A DNA stretch of 64,000 bases. It comes from Chelonoidis abingdonii. Its lineage: Eukaryota > Chordata > Testudines > Testudinidae. This document shows positions 50,001-60,357 of this stretch, piece by piece; position 1 is the stretch's first letter; each line of letters starts with the position of its first letter. The notes beneath the pieces were generated by a model. It had not been told where the DNA came from and searched no databases. It saw only the letters and a program-made list of their open reading frames with translations. The stretch is taken from the NCBI RefSeq assembly GCF_003597395.2, contig NC_133771.1, forward strand, positions 134,143,439-134,207,438. Reading direction: 5' to 3'. Made by a program: the position numbers and the translations under genes.

Positions 50001-53000
50001 GTGCAACATATTTTGAAGAACAATTTAATCAAATGGTGTTGCTATTCTGAAAACACATTTTTATAGTACAACTCAATTTTTAACATGTTCAAAAAAGACT
50101 ATTTTGAGATCAATTTTGCTGTTTCATCAGGTTTCCTAGCTCCAATTTCTGGTTGCAGGGATAGTTTAGGGCAGGTAGAGTCATCAGCTGCTTAGTTGGG
50201 CAGCAGAATGGAACAAGCACATGAACAGAAAGTGTCCCAGCTACAAGGCTGTGATACTAAAAGGTGAATGAAAATATCTAAGAATATGGAGGACATACAG
50301 ATACGCTGAACAGATTAAGTACTTTCAAAATACCTATAAAGATGTCCAGTCAGGGGCTCACAGAAACTTTTATTTAAGTCCTTGGAGAGAGGGAAGGATA
50401 GGGGACATCTAGGATTATAAAATCAAAGGAAGCTATGCAGATTCTTCTCTGAGAAGTCACTTACACAAATCAGCCCTGTCTACGGTAAAGACATTTTCTA
50501 AAAATCTCCCATCATTTCAATTCCAAAATTCGTAATGTTGAGAATCCTAGTGTAGATGGGTCACAGAAATCTTCAATGACATGTCAATTAGATATGTTCT
50601 GAGTAGGTTACATGAGGCAATATTAAAAATATCAGTCGCAGCCAGCAGCCTGCCTACACTAAGGCTCCCAACAATGCTAATACCAATTGAGCTGAACAAT
50701 TGTTACCAATGTTGGGAAATTGTTAGAAATTCTCCTTATGCTGGAAGGGTCATTGAATGAGGCGGTGAAAAAACCAAAGTCTTTTAAAGATCTCTGGCCA
50801 TGGGCCACTTTTACTAAGTCTTATCTTTATCATTCTCTGTACCAAAACCTTTTCAATGGCCATAAATAAGTCTCCTAGTAGTTTTTAGTAATGCAATTAC
50901 TGATACCATTTTACTTCATATTTGCGGTACTTTTAGCATTGTAAATAGTGTTAGTAAATGTTATAGCAATCGTTTTCTCTGATTGCATTATATTTTAAGT
51001 GCGGTCCCTTCCAGAGCATCTCTCAAAAGTACATGACCCAATTTAGAATCAGTCCATTGTTGTGTATGGAGCTACTCTAACCTCGCTGGCTGGGAAAACA
51101 GAATCACCACAGGAAACAGGAATCAGATTCCAGAGCACAGAGAACTTTTGTTCCAAGACAAGCCAGTGACACTGTACCATTGTGAGGTAAACATGAAGGT
51201 CTATGGAAGATTCATGCTTCAAGTATAAGTATTGAATGAAGTTGGTATTGAGGTGCGTAAGAGAGAAGCTTGCGGCATTGTTAACTTTTGTGATTCTTTT
51301 CTTGAGTAACAAGAACATAAGAACAGCCATACTGGGTCAGACCAAAGATCCATCTAGCCCAGTATCCTGTCTACCGACAGTGGCCAATGCCAGGTGCCCC
51401 AGAGGGAGTGAACCTAACAAGTAATGATCAAGTGATCTCTCTCCTGCCATCCATCTCCACCCTCTGACAAACAGAGTCAAGGGACACCATTCCTTACTCA
51501 TCATGGCTAATAGCCATTAATGGACTTAACCTCCATGAATTTATCCAGTTCTCTTTTAAATGCTGTTAAAGTCCTAGCCTTCACAACCACCTCAGGTAAA
51601 GAATTCCACAAGTTGACTGTGCACTGTGTGAAGAACAACTTCCTTTTATTTGTTTTAAACCTGCTGCCAATTATTTATTTGTACCTCTATTCTTGTATTA
51701 ATGGGAATAAGTAAAATAACTTTTCCTTAATCTAACTTTCTACCACCCCAATCATATAATTTATTATACGTCTATCAATATCCTCCTTAGTCTCTTTTTC
51801 CAAGCTGAAAAAGTCCTATGGCCTCTTGTCATAGTATCTGTGTTTCCCCGCAGATGGACCTGAACCTTAGCGTCCAGAAAAATTTGAGATACTAAAGCAT
51901 TGAATCCTCTAGCTTGATTACCCAACGCTTAAGATGATCCCTGGTAGTGCTGCACGCAACAAAAAATTCCAGCTGTGGCTGGTACACACTGTCCCCCAAC
52001 TCCTTGCCCTGGTAGACTCCAAAGACTCAGTCCTGAGTCTCAACCGAACAAAGCGGAAATAAACACAATTTCGCTCCCTAGGTTACCGCTGAAACCTCTC
52101 TCCCCCAGATCCGAATTCGTTGATCGCCGTGGACCGTGAAGTACAGACGTCAATCCCCTGCCTTTACACTAAAAAAAAAAAAAAAAAAAAATAAAAATCA
52201 AACAGGGTCTTAAAAAAAAGCAACTTTTAAGAAAAAAAAAAAAGAAAAACATAAAATTGTACTCTGTATCAGATGAAAATATTAAGAGTACATTTAGCGT
52301 ATAAAAAAATGGATATTAACAACCTTTATCCAGAAAAAATAAAATTTAAATATTTCCAGCAAACACACCATTTAGCCACATAAGAAAACCAAAGAAAAAG
52401 AACTCATTAACCGCCTTTTACTTACTCAACTTTCTGAATAGATAAGAGACTGTAGCGGGGAGATTGCAGAAACCTGGTTTCACCTAGTCCTGTCCAGGAA
52501 CCCAGAGAGAACAAAGCCAAAGCAAAGCCCAAACCCCACAAACAAAGGCTTCCTCCCTTGAGATTTGAAAGATATTCTTGTTTCCTGATTGGTCCTCTGT
52601 CAGCTGGGTTGTTAACCCTTTCCAGGTGAAAGAGACATTAACCCTTAGCTATGTTATGACAGCCTCTTTAATCTCTCCTCATATGGGACCCTCTCCAAAC
52701 CCCTAATCATTTTAGTTGCCTTTCTCTGAACCTTTCCTAGTGCCAGTAATTTTTGAGATGAAGACAGAACACTACATGTATGCAGTATTCAAGATGTGGC
52801 ATACCATTGATTTATATAAGGCCAAAAATATTTCTCTGTCTTATTCTCTATCCCTTTAATGATTCCTAACACCTGTTTGGTTTTTTGTAGTGCCTCTGCA
52901 CACTGCGTGGACAGCTTCAGAGAACTATCCACGATGACTCCAAGATCTTTTCCTGATTTGTTGTAGCTAAATTAGACCCATCAATATTGTACGTATAGTG

Positions 53001-56000
53001 GGGTTATTTTTTCCAATGTGCATTACTTTACATTTATCCACATTATATTTCATTGCCATTTGATTGCCATCACTTAGTTTTGTGAGATGTTTATTGAAGT
53101 CTTCACAGTCTGCTCTGGTCTTAACTATTTGAGCAGTTTAGTATCGTCTGCAAACTTTGCACCTCGCTTTTTACCCTTTCTACAGATCATTTATGAATAA
53201 GTGAATAGGACTGCGTCTAGGACTGACCCTTGGGGAAACACAACTAGTTACCCTCCCATTCTGAGAATTTACCATTAATTTACCCTTTGTTCCCTGTCTT
53301 TTAACCAGTCTCAATCCATAAATGACCTTCCCTTTTATCCATGACAACTTATTTAAGTAAGAGCCTTTGGTGAGGGACCTGTCAAAGGCCTTCTGGAAAT
53401 CTAAGTCCACTGGATCCACATGTCCACATTTGTGACCCCTTCAAAAACTCAATAGATTAGTAAACACAATTCCCCTTTAAGAAACCATGTTGACTTTTGC
53501 CCAACAATTTATGTTCTTCTACGTGTCTGACAAATTTTTTATTCTACTATTGTTTTGACTAATTGCCGATACGACGTTAGACTTTCCGGTCTGTAATTAC
53601 CAGGGATCACCTCAGAGCCGTTTTTAAATATTGACATTACATTAGTATCTTTCCAGTCATGGGTACAGAAGCCGATTTAATGACAGGTTACAAACCCTAG
53701 TCTCTTTTACATGGTTGTTAGCCACAGTAGCTCTTTCGGTTCTTTTACTGTGTTTCTTAAGTTGGGGTACACATTGAAGTTGGGCTTCTCTATGGGTCTT
53801 TAAAAGCACCCATGAGCTTGCGGATTTCACTTATATCATTGTACCTTTTAATTTCTGTTTAACTAACCCCCTCATTTTGCATAGTTCCCTTTTTTAAATT
53901 AAATGCCACAGTGTGGGCTGTTGAGATGTATCCCTCACTGCGGATGTTAAATGTTATATTATATATATAGATTCATGACTCTAGGTGGAAGGACCTCGAG
54001 AGTCATTGATTCAGTCCCCTGCCTTCATGGCGGGACCAAATACTGTCTAGACCATCCTCTGATAACATTTGTCTAACTTACTCCGAAATACTCAGAGGAT
54101 GGAGATTCCAACACCTCCCTAGCAATTTATTCCAGGTTTAACTACCCTGACAGTTAGAACTTTTCCTAATGTCCAACCTAAATCTCCCTTGCTGCAGTTT
54201 AAGCCATTGCTTCTTGTTCATATCATTAGAGGCTAAGATGAACAAGTTTTCTCCCTCCTCCTGATGACCCCTTTTACGATACTGAAATGCTATAGCATGT
54301 CCCTCTCAGTCTTCTCTTTCCAAACTAAACAAACCCAATCTTTCAGCCTTCCTTCATAGGTCATGTTCTTCAAGACCTTTAATCATTCTTGTTTGCTCTT
54401 CTTGGATCCTCTCCAATTTCTCCACATCAATTTCTTGAAATCAAAGGGTACCAGAACTGGACACAATACTCCAGTTGACGCCTAACCAGTGCAGAGTGGA
54501 GTGGAGCGAAAGAATGACTTCTCGTGTCTTTTTTATAACATACCTGTTAATGCATCCAGGAATCATTTTGCTTTTTTTGCAACAGTATCACACTGTTGAC
54601 TCATATTTAGCTTCTGGTCCACTATGACCCTAGATCTCTTTCTGCCATACTCCTTCCGAGACAGTCTCTTCCCATTTCTGTATGTGTGAAACTGATTGTT
54701 CCTTCCTAAGTGGGCACTTTGCATTTGTTCTTATTGAACTTCATCCGGTTTACTTCAGACCATTTCTCCAATTTGTCCAGATCATTTTTGAATTTTGACC
54801 CTGTCCTCCAAAGCAGTTGCAAACCCCTCCATTTGGTATCATCTGCAAACTTAATAAGCGTACTTTCTATGCCACATCTAAGTCGTGATGAAGATATTGA
54901 ACAGAGCCGGACCCCAACAGACCCCTGTGGAATCCCACTTGTTATACCTTTCCAACAAGATGGGAGCCATTAATAGCTACTCTCTGAGTACGGTTATCCA
55001 GCAGTATGCACCCACCTTATATAGTAGCCCCATCTAAATTGTATTTGCCTAGTTTATCGATAAGGATATCATGCCAGACGTATCAAATGCTTACTAAAGT
55101 CTAGTTACCACATCACCACTTCTCCCTTATCCACAAGACTCGTTATCCTATCAAAGAAAGCTATCAGTTGGTTTGACATGATTTGTTCTTTACAAATCCA
55201 TGCTGGCTATTCCCTATCACCTTACCACCTTCCAAGTGTTGCAGAGGATTTCTTTAATTACTTGCTCCATTATCTTCCCTGCACAGAAGTTAAACTAACT
55301 GTCTGTTTCTCTGGGTTGTTTTTATTTCCCTTTGATAGATGGGCACTATATTTGCCTTTCCAGTCTTCTGGAATCTCTCCCGTCTCCCATGACTTTCCAA
55401 GTAATGCTGAGGGCTCAGATACTCCTCTATTAACTCCTTGACTATTCTAGGAGCATTCATCAGGCCCTGGGACTTCAGGCATCTAACTTTTCTAAGATGT
55501 TTTTAACTTGCTCTTTTTTATTTATCTTCTAACCTACCCCCTTTCCATTAAGTATTTCACTATGTTAGACATTCCTTCAGACTTCTCAGTGTAAGACCGA
55601 AACAAGAAGTCATTAAGCATCTCTGCCTTTCCAAGTTCCTGTTACTATTTCTCCCTCCTCACTAGACATATGAGCAAACTCCTGTCCTTGGTCTCCTCTG
55701 TTCTAATGTAATTGATCGAACATCAATCAGTTTCCCTTTATTCCATACTAGTTTGAGCTCATTTTGTGCTTTGGCCTTTACATTGCCGCTGATTCCTGTG
55801 TTGTTTGCCTATATCATCCTTTGTTAATCTGACTAGTTCCATATTTATATGACTCCTTATTTTGTAAGTTATCAGCAGATTCGTGGTTAACCAAGTGTCT
55901 TTGCCACATTTTCTATCTTCCTACTCATTGGAATAGCTTGCTTTTGGGCCCTTAATAGTGTCCTCTTGAAAAACTGCCAACTCTCCTCAGTTGTTTTTCC

Positions 56001-57916
56001 CCTCGTCTTCAAGTTCCATGGGACCTTACCTATCAGCTCTCTGAGCTTACCAAAATCCGCCTTCCTGAAATCCATTGTTTCTATTTTGCTGTACTTCCTT
56101 CTACCCTTCCTTAGAGTTGCAAACTCTATGATTTCATGATCACTTTCACCCAAGCTTCCTTCTACTTTCAATGGTCACTATTTCCAAGCAGTCCTGTTAT
56201 CATTACCTCTTGGACCAGCTCCTGCGCTCCACTAAGGACTAAATCTAGAGTTGCCTCTTCCCTTGTGGGTTCCTGTACTGGCTGCTCCAAGAAGCAGTCA
56301 TTTAAAGTATCGAGAAATTTTGTCTCTGCATTTTGTCCTGAGGTGACATGTTCCCAGTAAACATGGGGATAATTGAAATCCCTCCCTATTATTGAGTTAT
56401 TTATTTTGATAGCCTCTCTAATTTCCCTTAGCATTTCATCATCACTATCACAATATTTCAGAGGGTTCTGAAGCCTGTCTTGTAATGATACTAGGACCTC
56501 CAGCCCCCTTGTGAAGTTCAGCCCTGCCGGAAGCCAACAGAATCTCTTCGCTATGGCTTGCTATTCTCACAGGAAGGAGCAAAGAACCTAGCAGTTCATT
56601 ACAATTCTGCTTCTTTCACCTGTGAGAAACAGATAGAATGGTCCCTCTGCTCCTCTTCCCACTCTCCACTATAGCACCTGGCCTAGGCAGGAGTAGAAGG
56701 GGCTAAGGACCACCCCTGGAGCTGCTCCCATCCCAGCATGGGAAGTGGAATCCTTTTGCACCCCCCAAGCCTAAGGTGAATTACTGTAAGAAGAGCAGAT
56801 ATGAGGCTAGGGGGTGGTAGAGAACTGATGGAAAGACTGCATGAGAGGATTAATTTCTGGGCAGGAGACAGGCAGATATGGGATAGAAAGTTCCCGCAGC
56901 ATAGGCCAAGATCACCCCATATATCTGAGACAGTGGGCAACCCTAACAGTTATGCACGCATCCTGGGGATGCACAGAGTTAAAAAAAATCAAAAGACAAC
57001 AAAACCACACAATATAACTTTTTTTAAAGTCATCACATTTCTGAAGGCCAATCTGGTGATTTTTTTGGGCAGCCACCCTAGATGCCAACTTCAAGTGGTG
57101 CCAAGCTGCTGTACTGCTTCCCTCTCCCTCCCATTTTTGCTCTGCTGCAGGGCGGGTGACAGAGAGGGATGAAAGCATAGTGTTTTCTTCCCTGGTTTGG
57201 AAAATGGCTAGGGCCTCTCCTGAGTGAGACACAACCTGATGCATGAGTGTGTGTCAAGTCCCAAAGGGTGGTGATACAGCAGGAGAGGGATTAGTGTGAA
57301 GAATCTTACAAAAGACCAGATTTTGATTAACACTGATCAAACAGAGCAAACAGCTTATGGATCCGAACCCTTGGCCAGAAGCAGGTCACAACCTGCAACC
57401 AGGAGCCAAGCACAGTCAATGAGCAGTAATGAGTCTGAGGGGTGCATCCAAATTAAGAAGAGAAGGTGCAATAGACCAGCCTACACACCAGCCAGCGGGA
57501 AGCAGGGGCGGTGGAGCTCAGGGCGCACTGACCCCTGCCTCAGCCCAGGCTCTCTGCCGCATGGAGGCGCCCACGACATTTTGCAGAGCTGGAAGCAAGC
57601 TGGGCAGACAGGCAGCTGCGCGCTAAACAGGCACATGCAGGAACCTCAGCCCCCGCCCCGCCGCCCTTGCTCTCAGAGGCAGGAGACGCCCATTGACTCC
57701 CTCTTCTCTCCCCCCGCCCCAGGAGGCAAATCGCAACTGATATTCACTCAGAGCGGGAGGACCTGCGCCACAGCCGTTCGACTCGCCACTCCGGTCCAAT
57801 CCCCCCTCCCCACCTGCGCACTGCCTGCTGCTCACGTTGTCTTTCTCGAACATGCTTAAACGCCGTTCCCCCTTCCCCCCCGAAAATACTTTCGACGTCT
57901 TCGCGCGTTTGTCCAT
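37946..57916 (-). CDS. DYNLT2: DYNLT2 (TCTE3), Tctex1-type dynein light chain, 4 exons
   Basis: DYNLT2, formerly TCTE3, is a Tctex1-domain light chain associated with axonemal dynein, expressed mainly in testis and ciliated cells. Four exons join in phase 0 to give 189 codons (human 198). The N-terminal segment [11 protein letters not shown] matches the human signature, the Tctex1 domain starts near [15 protein letters not shown] (exon 2), continues with [20 protein letters not shown] (exon 3) and ends [18 protein letters not shown] ... CYYE (exon 4). All splice sites are canonical and the frame is intact. Intron 1 is 17.9 kb and full of retroelements; introns 2 and 3 are about 0.9 and 0.6 kb. 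The gene lies between PHF10 and a divergent CpG-island promoter, as in human. Confidence 0.93.
38652..38810 (-). CDS. DYNLT2: DYNLT2 coding exon 3
   Basis: 53 codons from [15 protein letters not shown] to QKTGQAIK, the central helix and first strands of the Tctex1 domain. The acceptor could be either of two AGs three bases apart. The upstream one (38812-38811) is chosen because it restores the length of the human ILTESLKDVKYD segment. Donor GTGAGT. Confidence 0.9.
39716..39934 (-). CDS. DYNLT2: DYNLT2 coding exon 2
   Basis: 73 codons from [16 protein letters not shown] to [16 protein letters not shown]. The acceptor is TTAAAAAG behind a long T-rich tract, the donor GTAGAG. It includes the ANTYKMEP segment that opens the Tctex1 domain. 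Confidence 0.9.
40577..41641 (+). mobile_element. ERV-type LTR, probably solo
   Basis: A roughly 1.06-kb LTR-like unit with CACCCTGAAACCCTCATATT near the start, GAAGTTTTGCTATATGTGTG, a GGTAACCAACTTTGATCTG stretch and AGCGTGTTTTGGCTGAAATG later. This order is familiar from chelonian endogenous-retrovirus LTRs. It ends near CTGTTACA. I saw no target duplication and no internal retroviral genes. Borders are approximate. Confidence 0.5.
42168..42480. repeat. dispersed amniote repeat, family not assigned
   Basis: Contains TTTGTATTGCAGTAGCACCT, GAGCTAGGTGCTGTACAAAC and AAAAAGACAGTCCCCGCCC, a widespread turtle/bird repeat core that I cannot assign to a class with certainty. Frames on the minus strand here are shadows. 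Confidence 0.55.
42925..43035 (-). mobile_element. PLE-type tail fragment, reverse strand
   Basis: Reverse complement of the tail family seen at 5262-5360: CTGGTCCAATAATAGG, then CTCACCCACCTTGTCTCTCT. Fragment only. Confidence 0.5.
43375..43562 (+). mobile_element. tRNA-derived SINE with CR1-like tail
   Basis: The 5' part is tRNA-like, with box A TAGCTCAGTGGTTTGAG (43386-43402) and box B GTTCAATCC (43431-43439). The 3' part GACCTTTCAAGGTCCCTTCC followed by AGTTCTAGGAGAT resembles the CR1 3' end, which would let CR1 enzymes mobilise it. It fits the turtle tRNA-derived (CryI-type) SINEs. It is not a functional tRNA: the clover leaf is not complete and a long unrelated body follows. Confidence 0.8.
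44295..45099 (-). mobile_element. solo LTR with 5-bp target duplication
   Basis: An 805-bp unit starting TGTCAAGG and ending TTTATGACA, flanked by TCTTG on both sides (44290-44294 and 45100-45104). It has TG...CA ends and no internal genes, so it is a solo LTR. Judging by other copies, the transcribed orientation is leftward. It interrupts the DIRS-like element and is therefore younger. Confidence 0.8.
45439..45871 (-). pseudogene. DIRS-like RNase H domain remnant
   Basis: Reading the minus strand gives [13 protein letters not shown], then [20 protein letters not shown], a stop codon, then [20 protein letters not shown], a [17 protein letters not shown] segment and [14 protein letters not shown]. 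The order matches DIRS-type RNase H. The usual catalytic Asp before Ala-Ser is Asn here, and an in-frame stop splits the domain, so it is dead. Confidence 0.6.
46040..46620. mobile_element. second LTR-like insertion
   Basis: A 581-bp segment from TGTAATAGAGTGGCTAAG to CAGTCATGACA, with TG...CA ends and no coding capacity. The flanks GGTACC (left) and GGGTGCC (right) resemble a target duplication with a mismatch, but the match is weak. It lies inside the DIRS-like region. Confidence 0.45.
47110..47292 (-). pseudogene. DIRS-like ORF1 (capsid-like) fragment
   Basis: A short frame with [20 protein letters not shown], then [18 protein letters not shown] and a Gln-rich end. The FPFDG ... DKTDE ... 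DS block is the conserved patch I associate with ORF1 of reptile DIRS-like elements. It is an isolated remnant. Confidence 0.45.
49175..49400. mobile_element. fold-back Penelope-like 3'-end insertion
   Basis: A 226-bp insertion flanked by the perfect 13-bp direct repeat CTTTCTCCATGGA (49162-49174 and 49401-49413). The two arms are inverted copies of a PLE tail (AAGCTCATGCTCCAAAACGT on the right arm, its complement on the left), meeting at the centre near GCATGTCGGACACATGC. It is nested in the DIRS-like element. Confidence 0.82.
50051..51310. other. unassigned part of DYNLT2 intron 1
   Basis: AT-rich sequence between the DIRS-like region and a CR1 copy. No exon or recognised repeat; frames at 51049-51330 (minus) and 51236-51424 are not supported. 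Confidence 0.4.
51827..52661 (-). mobile_element. solo LTR with 6-bp target duplication
   Basis: An 835-bp unit from TGTCATAG to TTATGACA with GCCTCT on both sides (51821-51826 and 52662-52667). It is the same family as 44295-45099 (shared terminal CATTAACCC, AAACAAAGGCTTCCTCCC-like and ATTGGTCCTCTG motifs). An A-run lies at about 52170-52190. It is inserted in the CR1 copy and so younger than it. Confidence 0.82.
53180..53419 (-). pseudogene. CR1 reverse-transcriptase fragment
   Basis: A 79-codon frame containing [20 protein letters not shown] and INDL, the palm region of the CR1 reverse transcriptase around and after the F-KAFD motif. The catalytic YADD block is not in the frame. Neighbouring segments continue in other frames, so it is an inactive copy. 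Confidence 0.75.
53969..56530 (-). mobile_element. long CR1 LINE copy
   Basis: Reverse-strand CR1 from its 3' end near 53969 (CATGACTCTAGGTGGAAGGA) through reverse-transcriptase-derived sequence to an endonuclease region at 55887-56434. The part between about 54000 and 55500 departs from the CR1 consensus I remember mainly by single-base deletions. Confidence 0.8.
55887..56434 (-). pseudogene. CR1 endonuclease C-terminal and linker fragment
   Basis: Two overlapping frames (56168-56434 and 55887-56171), offset by a frameshift near 56170. The first has [14 protein letters not shown], then [13 protein letters not shown], as in the apurinic endonuclease domain (GDFN and the SDH end). The second has [11 protein letters not shown] and [14 protein letters not shown], the linker before the reverse transcriptase. 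Confidence 0.75.
56531..57480. other. unassigned part of DYNLT2 intron 1
   Basis: No recognised exon or repeat. Frames such as 56801-57172 and 56912-57244 (minus) show no family features. Confidence 0.4.
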
Positions 57917-58540
57917 GGCTTCCGCCCCGGCGAAGAAGGAGACCGGGCTCGGTGCCTTCCCTCAACGGCCACTAAGAAGTTCCAGCTTCGCCCGGCTCAG
58001 CCCTCGCTCAGTAGGCAGTGCCAGGGTGAGGCTTTCCCGCACGTGCCGTGACGTCGTCATAGGCCGCGGACGGCAGAGCGTCACTGGTTGTCGGACGGCG
58101 AGAGAGGAAGGCGGAAGTAGGCGAGGTAACTGCGCGCCGTCCTGGCGGGAGGCGGCGTGGCGGCTCTTCAGAGTGTTGGTTCCGCGCGGGCCAGGGCGGG
58201 CGATGCTTCCGCCCTGGATGTCCCGAGCGGAGGAAGGAAGCTGCAATACAGCGACGCGCCGTTTCCCGCCGGGGGTAATGCGCTTCACGCCCCTGCTCCG
58301 ATCTCTTGGGTGGCCCTGGCTGGAGCCACCCGCCGTCAGGCTCGCTGCCCCCCGCGTGGGCTGGGCGTGCGGCTCCGGCCGGGATAACGGCTCCTGCCTC
58401 CAGGAAACCGTCGCCGTGTCAGCCCCGCGGCTCGGTTAACCGGATCTATTGGGGGTGGAACTCCTCTGTGACACTGGCAACAACGGTGCTGCGTCGCCAC
58501 CTCGCTCCCTGGGACGGGGGCCCCCTCGAGGGTTAGTTTC
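57480..58540. promoter_or_regulatory. CpG island, probable bidirectional promoter of DYNLT2
   Basis: A CpG-dense block covering DYNLT2 exon 1 and about 600 bp to its right. It holds an E-box CACGTG (58040-58045), a CRE-like TGACGTCGTCA (58049-58059) and an ETS-type CGGAAGTA (58112-58119). A GTAACT donor-like site at 58126 could end a rightward first exon. By human synteny that gene would be ERMARD. I found no ERMARD coding sequence in the remaining 5.5 kb. Confidence 0.65.
57836..57916 (-). CDS. DYNLT2: DYNLT2 coding exon 1
   Basis: 27 codons, [20 protein letters not shown] then SMFEKDN, followed by donor GTGAGC. The start has a strong Kozak context (GCCATGG). The N-terminal 17 residues are not conserved with mammals, but [10 protein letters not shown] is. 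Confidence 0.9.
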
Positions 58541-60357
58541 GTAGCTGGTGGTTAAAGTGTTTTTTCAGCGCTCTGTGAGTGTCCCTGAAACAGACATTAA
58601 ACTCCTCGAGACACTGACAGTCTAACCCTAGGGTATAGCATATCGGGATATCTCCGTGATGCTTAAACTGGGCTAGTTTGAGACATAGCAGCTCCTGACT
58701 TGGTGAGGAGCATATGTCACTTCAAGGAAACAGGACTTTGATTTACATTGTTAAATACTACATTAAAGTGAACACAGAGAGCAGCTTTCATTTTTAATAT
58801 ACAAAAAATGAATAAAATGTGTGTAGGAAAAATGCACAAGGTAAAATGTAGTCTGCTAAATACACTTTTTAACGGTGTGTCATCTAATAGTACAGAAAGT
58901 TAATGTTTCAGAAAAATAAATATAGTACCATTGGATAGATTGCTTCTGAACTTACCATATGTTTAGAGGAATTTTGGTCAGTTATATCCTTATAGTGAAG
59001 GATTCTGTCCTTTTCCAAGGAAGTGGCCCTTTTATTTCTTCCTCGCTTACTTTTAGGAATGAGGCACTCTTAGAACAACACACCTTTGGAGGGGCTGTCA
59101 TCTGTTTGTTTGTCCTTCCTTGGATTCAGCTGGACATTAAGTGGCACTGGTAGAAGGCCCAGTAAAATTGGCATGACTGGGATAAAGCAGCCACTCCTTA
59201 CTGCTTTACCAGGTATATCTACACTGCAGAGTGATTTGTGCCCAGTTTACCCTAACCTGGGTGTGAGCATCACCACTGCAAAGCTATGCCCAAATTACTG
59301 TGTCCTCGCTGTTTCTCGACTTGCCTGTGTGTGTATCAGCAGCATATGCCATCGTTCTTTGTAACAAGGTGCTCTAGAATTTTTTTCCAGTCAGTTGTGG
59401 GAAAACTTGTCTATCCTTCAGGGGGAACTATGGGAAAGCATTGGATAATTAGCAGCACTAATGTGTTTTTTGTTTATCCTCACTCTAAAGTGTGTGGGTT
59501 CTAGCCAGAGTTCAAGCAGAAGTTGGACTCTTAACTCAGCTGTGCTAGCTAGCTGGCGAAGAAAGCACCTCCAAACTCATGTAAAAAGTTCTTGTGTATG
59601 AATCATAAGAGCATTGGGTTAAAACTTGGGTAAGCAGGGTTAACTCTGGGGTGAATATATTGGGGTATATGCTGGGACTGAGGGCTGAAGAAAGAAGAAA
59701 AGAGCAGAAGTTTTTCTTGGCAAGCACATATATGAGAGTGAACAAAAGTACCTTTAAACAAGGTGGGAGGTGTTTATAGGCTACTTGCTGCCTTTGTCCT
59801 AAACTTTGTCCACAGAGGAGCAGGGGGAAAATAACTTCCTAAGCATCTAGAGAAAAGCCTGGAACCACAAATAAACTAGCATCAATTCCTTACTCTTTTC
59901 TTATATGAGTGAGGAATTTTTATTGGATACTCTCCCTTCTGGCCATGCATAATACGTGAATTTCCCTACTAGTTTCAAGTACTAAAAGTCTGGACTTCTA
60001 GGGGCCATCTATCTGAAACTATTCTCCAGACATGAAAGAACCCTCTATACAAGCTGAAGTGGACTTTTTACTGTTTTAAGTACGTGCAGAAAATGGTTCA
60101 TCCTGGTAACTGTTATTGCCTGGCTTTCTGAGGGAAAAATATAATGAAGTTAATATACAGCATAGTAAACTTCTATCACCTGTGTGTGTGTTTCCTGTTG
60201 ATTTACTAATTGTAAGTACAGTTCTCAAACAATATATGTAAAACAGTGTATGGTAATAGTTTTGTATGTTTAATTTTTATAATTAATAAATATTTTAAAA
60301 TCTGTTGCCCCTGTTCCCATACAAAATCAAATGTTTGCTACATTTCTCTCTGATTTA
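58541..60357. other. intronic or intergenic stretch right of the CpG island
   Basis: AT-rich sequence. A MITE-like fragment (GTATATCTACACTGCAGAGT) begins at about 59211. No exon of a known family was recognised on either strand. Confidence 0.45.

Larger units (their letters stand above)
43563..50050 (-). mobile_element. decayed DIRS-like retroelement with nested insertions
   Basis: A long minus-strand region carrying remnants of one retroelement. A capsid-like (ORF1) fragment lies at about 47110-47292, and an RNase H-like domain at 45439-45871. Nested inside are two LTRs (44295-45099 and 46040-46620) and a PLE hairpin (49175-49400). The RNase H sequence type (GWGALLEG ... HINVLELQA ... NRQAGTRSS) is that of DIRS/Ngaro tyrosine-recombinase retroelements. 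I did not find the recombinase or terminal repeats. Outer limits are approximate. Confidence 0.5.
51311..53740 (-). mobile_element. CR1 LINE interrupted by a solo LTR
   Basis: The 3' end is at 51311 (GAACATAAGAACAGCCATAC on the plus strand). The element runs leftward in sense and includes reverse-transcriptase sequence (53180-53419). A solo LTR (51827-52661) splits it; the CR1 reads on across the insertion after removal of one duplicated GCCTCT. Frames are broken. Confidence 0.8.

Noticed and set aside
57296..58439. Frames of 187 and 200 codons (57296-57859 and 57837-58439 plus) near the DYNLT2 promoter.
   Set aside because: They overlap the antisense of a well-supported DYNLT2 exon and the CpG island. 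The translations are low-complexity and show no domain. ERMARD-like sequence was looked for and not seen.
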